Of a DNA stretch of 64,000 bases, positions 56,601 through 64,000 are shown piece by piece. This stretch comes from Adiantum capillus-veneris (lineage: Eukaryota; Streptophyta; Polypodiopsida; Polypodiales; Pteridaceae): positions 153,064,140 through 153,128,139 of the forward strand of contig CM043955.1 of assembly GCA_014529385.2 (NCBI GenBank), written 5' to 3'. The notes beneath the pieces are model-generated. The model ran no database searches and was not told where the DNA came from. It saw nothing but the letters and a program-made list of their open reading frames with translations. Position 1 is the stretch's first letter. Every line of letters starts with the position of its first letter. The position numbers were made by a program, and so were the translations under genes.

Positions 56601-57451
56601 ATGGATGGAGCTAAAGAGGTGCCAATAGAGGAGGAACACTTAGATCCACAACCCAACCTAGATGAGAACTCTGTTGTTGACAAGTTGGGACAATACTTTG
56701 AAGGCGATGAATCCAATGCGACCATACCAACCACTACCAAGGGATTAACTGTGAAGGGAATCCTTGATGGTGGGGTTAGCATTGTGACTAAGATTTGCTG
56801 GGAAACTATGGGAACATCTCACCTTGGGACCACAAACATAGTGGTAAAGATGGCAAATGGGACTATTTTTAAGCCTTTTGGGATGCTATAAGATCTCAAG
56901 ATCAAGGTCTTGGACACAAAATAAGGAATACCTTCATTGTTATGGATTTCTCCAAGCACACTATGTCATCTGAAATGATCTTAGGACGTCCTTTCATGAG
57001 GGAAGCAAAAATGATGCATGACTAGTCTAAAAACCATGTCTACTTGCAGTTCCAAGATTTTGTTATTCAAGTGGATCTTGTAACTGGTCAAGCACATCCT
57101 CTAGGAAATAGATTTATAATTGATCATAGATCTGATACCACAATTTACTCGACCCCATTGAAATATTGTTACACGTGTAAAATGGACACTGATGCTGGGG
57201 AAGATTCTCCTTATATGGATGATCTACCTTGGATGAGTGAGTCCGACAATGTGGATTGGGTCCACCTAGCAGCAACCATAGACACTTGGGTAAATAGGGG
57301 GGCAACCTGGGTAACACCTAAGGAGGATGAAATGCCACAACTTGTACCTTTAAATATGATAGGAGCAATGCATATAGCTTCTGACAAGACTCATCATAAT
57401 ATAACAAAGAAAACATACAAATGGGTCCCTAAAGCTTCTTTAGCGACATAG
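56601..57451 (+). pseudogene. Retroelement aspartic protease remnant
   Basis: VKGILDGGVSIVTKICWETM has the DGG triplet of plant Gypsy proteases, and MILGRPFMREAKMMHD after frame breaks is the ILGRPF motif. WVNRGATWVTP further on belongs to the linker. 57452-58041 after it has only short blocks (HYTPGLELVWVPKQEILV) and no RT. Confidence 0.65.
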
Positions 57452-58041
57452 AAGCCTTGTAAGAAACACCCCACTTGCTCCCAAAATGTAAGGAAATGTT
57501 GCATTGGATTCATAAATGACTATTGGAAGCCCAAGGCTACTATGAAGGAAATGATCAAATCTGGGGTGCCCAAACATAAATTGTGTTCTTACCTATCACC
57601 TGACCCATGTGAGTCAAATCTTGTACGATAAAGCCGATTGAAGATCGTGGGAAGGAAAAGATCACAGAACACTATACACCTGGTTTGGAGCTAGTTTGGG
57701 TACCCAAGCAAGAAATTCTTGTGTCGCTCAGCTCAACCATAGAAAAAACAAATAAAACTTTTTGCTTTTCATGTAATTCATATACAGAAATAGAAGCTTC
57801 AATGCAACCTCCACCTACCATTGTACATATCCATACAAACAAGAAAGAATTTGCACCTCCCATTGTAAGTTCACCACAAGGAAGGGGGGATTGTTTGCTC
57901 ACATCCATCATTCACTTGCTTCCCTCTTAACCTTCCTCCCCGACCTCTCAATCTTCCAATCTTAGGGAATGTTTATATATAGCCTTATACTCACAAAAAC
58001 AAAAATAAAAAAGTAAAAGAGCAGAGCCACCAAACAAAAAT

Positions 58042-59480
58042 CTAGAAACCTTCAAGTTCTAGTACAGGGCCCACAATCATAAAAACAAAGCTCTCAACAT
58101 ACTTGCCTTTTTGATTTTGCAACAACTTTCCACATGCATGTGCATTCTCTTGTGCTAAAAGAAGTTGTTTTTTGACTTCCCACCTTCTCCTCGTTTTTTG
58201 AACAAGTGATTTGTATGTGTGTGAATATTCCAAGTAAACTTCCTTATCTTTGCTTGCATCCAACCTTAGCAAGTGTTTTTGGGCTTGGCTACATTCCATG
58301 TCAAACCATTCCTGCTTGGTGCTACCCTTCTTCTTATACCTATTGCAAGACATGTGTTTCACCGAAAATCATTCCTTCGCACAAGAGAAAATTACTTCTT
58401 TGAAAACTTTCCACTTGCATTCTAATTTTGGGCTCTCTTGATGCTCTGTCATGCTTAACATTTGATCCACCATATCATCATATATAAGTGCTTGTTTGAA
58501 GTCTAGACGTAGGTACAAATGATTCACATCATGATTGGAGGCTACATGCTCGGGTCTTTTACCACACTTGAGGTCAATACATAACATCCTATGATCCAAT
58601 TCCAGATTTCATTCACCACGTGTAAAGCTTTGTATGCATTCTAGAGTGGCTTCCGAAAACAAAATATAGTCAATCACGCTATCACCATTGTGCTTTCTAC
58701 ATGTAAAGTCATTGGTGCCTTTCCATAAAGATACACCATTTGCAATGAGCATTCCGGTACTATTGCACATATGTAGAAGTGACTTTCCATAGTGATCCAG
58801 TTGTTTTGCATCATTAGAACTTCAATTATACATGTATGAGTCATCCATTCTTCTTGAGACATGCGGCATGTCGACTTGTTGTGTGTCGTGTTGTGACATA
58901 TTTGTGTGAGCATTCATGTCTCCAAAGACAACGACTTCACCCTGGTCCTTGTAATGAGAAATATCTTCCTTTAGTTCAACAAAGGGCTGATCATTATCCA
59001 TATCCAAGTGAGCATAAAATTTGGAGTCATAGTGAGGAATGTAGCAACCAGCCACAAACATGACTTGACCATTTGGTGGGTTGATTTTTAGTCTCATAAG
59101 TAACTTTTATACTTATCTTCTTTGACAATGGAAACGTCTTTCAAACCCTTTCTGATCACACATGCTACGCCTCTTTGGCCTCTACGTTGCTTTGCATTTT
59201 TGGCCCACATCAAAGAATGCACATCATATTTGTCAAATCCAAGAATTTGTTGCGCTCATGCTCCCATGTTTTGACAAGAAGTATCACATCGGAGTCATTA
59301 GTAAGCTCATCAATGTCAATTCCCGCATTCCATGGATACCCGTTACAATTCCAAAAGCTTATTTGTAAGCGTGAGGGATGGTCTCATAGATCATGTGTCC
59401 CTATTTGTCGGGTGGACTTGCATCCTCTTGAAGTCCCTTTTCTTCTTGAGAGAGAAGGAGAAGAGAGACTTGTAGGCTAG
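58042..59480 (-). pseudogene. LINE-type endonuclease (EEP domain) remnant, RT missing
   Basis: Reading the minus strand in changing frames: ISFWNCNGYPWNAGIDIDEL, VILLVKTWEHERNKF, VMFVAGCYIPHYDSKF, EVVVFGDMNAHTN (the GDxNA metal/phosphate motif), SVIDYILFSEATLECIQ and ELDHRMLCIDLK (the SDH-type His region), then a basic helix (TRRRWEVKKQLLLAQENAHA). This is an AP-endonuclease-like domain followed by the usual linker of a plant non-LTR retrotransposon. The RT that should follow below 58042 is not there, so it is an internal or 3'-truncated fragment. A host EEP-family gene is less likely given the linker. Confidence 0.7.
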
Positions 59481-59482
59481 TT

Positions 59483-59560
59483 AGGGTTTTTCCATGGCGT
59501 GCTGTTGGCGAGTCAAGGTTTCGCAGAGAGATGGCGTGCTATTGGCGAGTTAGGGAGAGA
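59483..59560 (+). repeat. Short tandem duplication
   Basis: 'atggcgtgctgttggcgagt' and 'atggcgtgctattggcgagt' repeat at a spacing of about 40 bp. Confidence 0.85.
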
Positions 59561-61555
59561 GAAAGACAGAGAAGAGTGGAGGGTGAAATAGAGAGCATAG
59601 AGACATAAGAGGATGACAAAAAAGAATATGTAAATGCCCCATCTAAATGAAACATGTAACCATGAATTAACGCACTTACAAACATTTGGGTATACAATAA
59701 CTTCAAAAATATAAATGACTAGTAGAAGCATCGGACCCTATGTAGGGATCGACTGGTCCACCCATCCGCTTCCACTCCTACTATAGATAGAGATAATTTC
59801 ACTTTGCATAGGGACCAAGTCAAAACACCTCCAACTAACCTTAGACATATGAGGCCACTTTGCCTCCCTCCATGAACCCGAGCTCTAAAAGGATTCCAAA
59901 TATCACTAGGTATGTTACCCGCTAATTTCATTTTTGGGGCAAAAATTTGAATTCAAATAAACTAGTCGTTTTGCATGTTTGAATTTAAATGTTGTCCTTT
60001 GATTTCTTTCTTCATACTAGAGGTTTAACTACCAAATAAAGAGGCCCTCCTAGACCCCATTCGCTTCCTAATGATGTGTTCAAAACCACACAGTTAATAG
60101 ATATTAGTCTCTTCTTCTATGTCCCATTCAGTTTGGTGGTGATGAGATATTGTACCTCAACTCCCATCTGTAGACTCTCTTCAACTATCAATCGTGACAA
60201 TATTCTCACCCATATTCCATGAGGAAAATATCAACAATCATCTACACACACATCCCGTCACTCAATTTAGTCAAGAATTGACAAAAATAGATTAAGACTT
60301 CAAAGATATTACCTTAAAATAATTTAAATAAATTATAATGGGTTACACCCTACTAATTTGGGGAAGGTACATAAATACATAAAGGTCTAATAAACCAATT
60401 ATTGGATCCCATAATTGAGGTTCTATCCTTGTATTATTGGGTTTCAAAATGAAAAACTTATACTTGAGCACTTAAGTTTACATTTTATTCCTTATACCAT
60501 TCTTCTCCACGAGAGATATTTATCAGTGGTAATGCATGAATGTAGTTTACATGAGAAAGTCGTTCATTCACATCCTCCTTGTAGAAATATTTGCTTGGGT
60601 TCATCACCATATGATATGCTTGAGCAAACTCTTGACTTTTTATATTCATCAAAAGTGATAATGTCATTGTGAGGATTGTATTGTAGACTTTACTAAACCA
60701 ATCTTGAGGTACATAGTAGCATTGATTCTTGCTATCTGATTCATTTCACACCTTGAATATGACATTTTCACAGAAGTCATATCTTTAATTAAGCATGAGT
60801 GATTTCTTGCTAAGAATGATATCATGGCTTGGTACTTCCAAAGGCGATCATAGGTCAAGTAAAGAACATACCTTTGCATTTAGGCGTCACCTTCCTATAG
60901 CTTTTTCTTAACCCAAAGTTGTGGGTCAACCATGTACCTAGCAGGCACTTGGGTTTGGTGTTTGGATTGGGCATCAATATACAATTCCCATGCTACATAG
61001 GAGTTTGGAACAAGGTAATCTCTAGTCCTCTTCAAAGTTTAAACCACTTCAACTCCCCAAAAGACATTGAACCCAACATCATAGTTGAGAAAGACATTTC
61101 TTGCAAAGTCTCTTGGGAGTTCATGCGAATGGTTAAAAAGATCCATCTAAAAACAAAACAAGGAGAGAGAAGACTTAGTACACATGGCTACCAAAATTGA
61201 GTCTATTTATTTATTCATAAAATTTTGATTTTTATGGTTTCTTATAAAATTATTTATGTCATGGATCTAACTTTCTACATACCCTCTTAACCCTCATTAC
61301 TAGAAATTATGTTAGACCTCTCATATCACAGTGTGGTCTATAGTTATCTTCTATCCTATTCTTCACTATGATGATAGCAAGTGCTATTTATTGGTGCAAA
61401 AGTGTCACATGTCCTACGTAAGGAAGTGATGTCTTCCTTTGGCACTCTCGTTTCACGCAAGAGCTTTCTTGTGGTGGTAGTGGCACCAATGAAGGATCTC
61501 GTCGCCCATCGAAAAGCAAGGATCATAGCCCCCGAGACATAGATCCAAGAACTCA
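59561..61555. other. Stretch without a gene I can name
   Basis: Short frames on both strands around 60400-61200 (for example minus-strand RLWKYQAMISFLARNHSCLI, and TLQEMSFSTMMLGSMSFGEL) look like scraps of coding DNA broken by many stops. I could not assign them to a family. Confidence 0.4.
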
Positions 61556-62010
61556 TCCAGGAGAACAAGAGACTCGAACAACATCTACACAAGCTTGAAG
61601 ATGCAAAGGAAGTAGAGAGCCAAGCTCTGCTTATAAAAGCACATGAAGTTAAAACCTCCCTTATTGAGACTATCATGGCGGCTCAAAAGAAATCCCAAGA
61701 AGCAGCACACAAGAAGATTGACACAAGGATACAGGAGGTCATATAAGAATGTCGGCTACAAGAATCTCTTGGCCTCAAGGTCAGAATTCAAGGGCGGCTC
61801 CATCCACTGTGGTGCACCAGCGAGGACACCCATGGGACACACTTGAGGAAACAACTACCAAGCTCAATGAAATTCTTCAACCTTTCTACATTGAGCCTGG
61901 AACTATCTCTTGGATCAACGTGACAAAGACGCATGTACGACCCGAGCATTTCATACTCATTTTCAAGGACAAAGATGAATGGATGAAGCTGCTACGCAAA
62001 TCTTGACTAC
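61556..62010 (+). pseudogene. Coiled-coil coding remnant
   Basis: IQELIQENKRLEQHLHKLED and LIETIMAAQKKSQEAAHKKI form a clear coiled coil ended by TAA near 61745. A second block in another frame follows (FYIEPGTISWINVTKTHVRP, FILIFKDKDEWMKLLRKS) to TGA at 62006. The neighbouring WWMVEELTTNQHKTKASELK text to 62100 may belong to it. Family not recognised. Confidence 0.35.
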
Positions 62011-62493
62011 TCAAGGGAAAAAAGTTTTGGTGGATGGTTGAGGAACTAACCACAAATCAACACAAGACTAAAGCAAGCGAGCTCAAAAAGATGAATGAAG
62101 CATGCAAGCCACTCAAAAATGGGCCTTGTAAGAAATGCCAGGTCAGCTTATAGAGAGATAATAAAAAGTCCCTAATTTCATTTTTTATATTCACTTTCAA
62201 AAAAACTCGGATATCATATTTGGGGGGTACGTTTATTAAAACTCTCAAAAAGTGTTCAGACAATGATAACATACGACGGCTCCGAATTGAACGCCGATTA
62301 TCTCAATCTTTTGGATTTTTCAAAACTAAGATTTGGCGCTCAACGAGGTGCATTAAATTTTATTCTTCTCCTCAGTTTCGCATCTCTCTTACTTTGCGCA
62401 TGCACGCAGTCTCTTCCCTTGAGCTCTCTTCCATTTTCTCCACTCTTGCGCTCTCCTCTGTTTTGAGATTTCTCATTCACCAAGTCGTCTCAA

Positions 62494-64000
62494 TGTCATT
62501 ATCATCTTCACACAGAACTCGGACAAGGAGTCAAAACGATGTGTATCATATGCATATCGAACTGTTCAGAGAAATGCGAGCCTCTCCACAAGAAGAATAA
62601 GCGAGGCATCCTTTTCGAAGCTTCAAAAGAGAACTTTAGATTTCAAGGTAATTAAAAAAGCGTCGATCTTTGGGTGGATGGCAGGATATATCCTGAGCAT
62701 CCTATCACCAACTCAACTCCACCGTTCAGAAATATAACGTCATTGTTGAACTATGTAGGAGACGGTTATTCTGGTTTATATGGCTACACCAAGCATTTGG
62801 CGGGCCAGAAGTGATATTCTTAAGCTTGAGAGAGACCTTGCACACAAAGAAAACTTTTTCTTGAAGCAAACTGACAGAGTGCGCTCAGAAACTGAAAGGC
62901 AAGGACGAAAGTATCACGCAGCTCACGCAGGATCTCAGAGAAAAAAATACTATCTTCGGTCCTCAATTAAGAAAACGACGCTTACGAGACATTGAACAGT
63001 TGAAGGTTGGTTCTGGGGTTTTGAAGAAGAGGGTTAAAGCAATCAAGTAAGATTATCATTCAAGCAGGTTTAATTCATCTTTACATTTGTAGTTTTATAT
63101 CTTACTTTTCATATTTATGCTTAGATCGTTGCTACATCCTCATTCAAATATTGGCAGCAACACACCAACTTCTTCAATTCCTTATGGTCTCATACTAAAA
63201 CGCAAAGATGTCGCCGGACTTTTGGATGATAAGCGCTAATGCAAGATTGTTGCTAAGCTTCTTGACACTCTTTTGAAACAGAATCAACTCCAAACACATG
63301 ATGTTCAGTCAATTCTGGATGAAGCCGGAATATCCAACAAAGGTTATTCTGCAATTTTTAGGTATGTCTGGTGTTTGAATCAATTGTCTTCACCTATCAA
63401 ATCAAATGTCTGCAATTTTTAGGTATATTGGATATGTGTAGCATTTGAAAACTTGGAAATAGTCCATTTACTTAATTTTTTGTTTACAGAATTATGCAGC
63501 AACAAAGTAAGAAGTTCAATCTCAATCACACGTTGCTGCCAAATCCTTTCTCCATTCGAAAGACAAGACTGGAGGTCAACCAGGAAGTGCTTCCGACATT
63601 GGGCACTCCTTTTCACATTGAAGCAATGTACAGATCGCCATCAGCAGAGGAAGTGGTCTATGACAAATACAATAATATATATGATTTAGTAGCTTTGCAG
63701 ACATATTGTTCAATTGTTCGAGGTTTCTCAAGAGGAATGCAATGGAGTCTTGAAGTTTGTGCTTAAACTGGATGAGTGGGAGCTAGTGAAAGAGACAAAG
63801 GTTAAGCGTGTCACAATAACACTTATGAATAGAGCATTAGATGAAAGCATTGCTTCAGACGACCCTAGAAACTTTAGCGTGCAATCCGAAAACAATATTT
63901 TCTTATTAGCCACATTCAAGGTTTGATATCAACAAGTTTTTTCTTTTAAAAATGGTTAGACATGTTTCATTTGATTGGTTTGGTTTCCCATTTCAGGTGC
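62494..64000 (+). pseudogene. Family X gene, copy 2 (runs off the window)
   Basis: It starts near MSLSSSHRTRTRSQNDVYHM (62494). Block 1 is LWVDGRIYPEHPITNSTPPF with GDGYSGLYGYTKHL (62666-62805). Block 2 is coiled coil in mixed frames (KGKDESITQLTQDLREKNTI), ending KVGSGVLKKRVKAIK at a GT donor (63050). Block 3, after an intron ending GCTTAG (63125), is SLLHPHSNIGSN, LDTLLKQNQLQTHDVQSILD, EAGISNKGYSAIFR, then another intron (63361 to about 63489). Block 4 is LGTPFHIEAMYRSPSAEE. Block 5 is QEECNGVLKFVLKLDEWELV and LDESIASDDPRNFSVQ. A further donor (about 63923) and an acceptor at the very end (TTTCAG, 63996) show the gene continues. Frame changes in block 2, a TAA in block 3 (63237) and a frame change between blocks 4 and 5 suggest decay. 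The family is unknown to me. Confidence 0.6.

Larger units (their letters stand above)
52914..57451 (+). mobile_element. Decayed Gypsy-type gag-protease region without RT
   Basis: The order is an N-terminal gag extension, retrotransposon gag, several zinc knuckles and an aspartic protease. No RT, RNase H or integrase signature was found before the LINE remnant at 58042. It is either an internally deleted element or a gag-only, non-autonomous type. LTRs were not identified on either side. Confidence 0.75.

Noticed and set aside
58042-59480. Host DNA-repair endonuclease gene
   Set aside because: The EEP motifs are followed by a basic linker typical of LINE ORF2 and the frames are broken; a retrotransposon fragment is simpler.

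Overview
The window looks like nuclear DNA of a land plant, from a transposon-rich (heterochromatin-like or accessory) region. The evidence is spliceosomal GT-AG introns, a plant-type CACTA transposon, Copia elements primed by tRNA-iMet, Ty3/Gypsy elements (two LTR fragments with tRNA-Asp-type primer sites), a LINE endonuclease, and very long CT, GT and GA microsatellites. I cannot tell from the sequence which plant group it is. No rRNA, tRNA or CRISPR locus was seen. Almost every coding region is a transposon or a decayed gene copy. The main exceptions are the two uninterrupted CACTA genes.

Layout. 1-1.56 kb: microsatellites, and a heavy-metal-associated (HMA) domain gene fragment framed by 55-bp direct repeats. 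1.56-7.53 kb: a CACTA element with a six-exon transposase, a three-exon second gene and a palindromic subterminal motif array; its 3' TIR is present but no 5' TIR was found. 7.67-13.4 kb: the most unusual block. An unidentified minus-strand gene is present as two decayed copies. One copy is arranged head-to-head, across a roughly 590-bp spacer with a TATA-like element on each side, with a plus-strand histone-H3-like pseudogene that has a long non-histone C-terminal extension. The second copy seems to interrupt that plus-strand gene. 13.6-20.5 kb: LTR-like repeat 'B' copies and a decayed Copia element (Copia-1) with a tandem duplication in pol. 21.2-22.0 kb: remnant of an unidentified multi-exon host-like gene.

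22.39-35.73 kb: a structurally complete Ty3/Gypsy element with two 1034-bp LTRs and broken gag-pol. Its reverse transcriptase (RT) is interrupted by an inverted 5.2-kb Copia element with a perfect TATGC target duplication. 36-38.4 kb: a cysteine-rich/SWIM-like gene remnant and a coiled-coil remnant. 38.58-38.79 kb: a 218-bp MITE-like element against a GT microsatellite. 38.8-43.6 kb: AT-rich DNA, a minus-strand LTR fragment with a tRNA-Asp-type primer site, and an inverted Copia-1 gag fragment. 43.7-44.5 kb: a RING-like remnant.

47.0-48.3 kb (minus) and 62.5-64 kb (plus, running off the edge): two diverged copies of an unidentified multi-exon gene family, called family X here. They share several conserved blocks but differ in one intron. 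49.5-57.5 kb: another repeat B LTR with a primer site, and in opposite orientation a CCAGTA-rich leader followed by a gag-protease region with no RT. 58.0-59.5 kb: a LINE-type endonuclease remnant, also without RT.

The genes do not form a pathway. The best candidates for something undescribed are the H3-like gene with its divergent partner, and family X.
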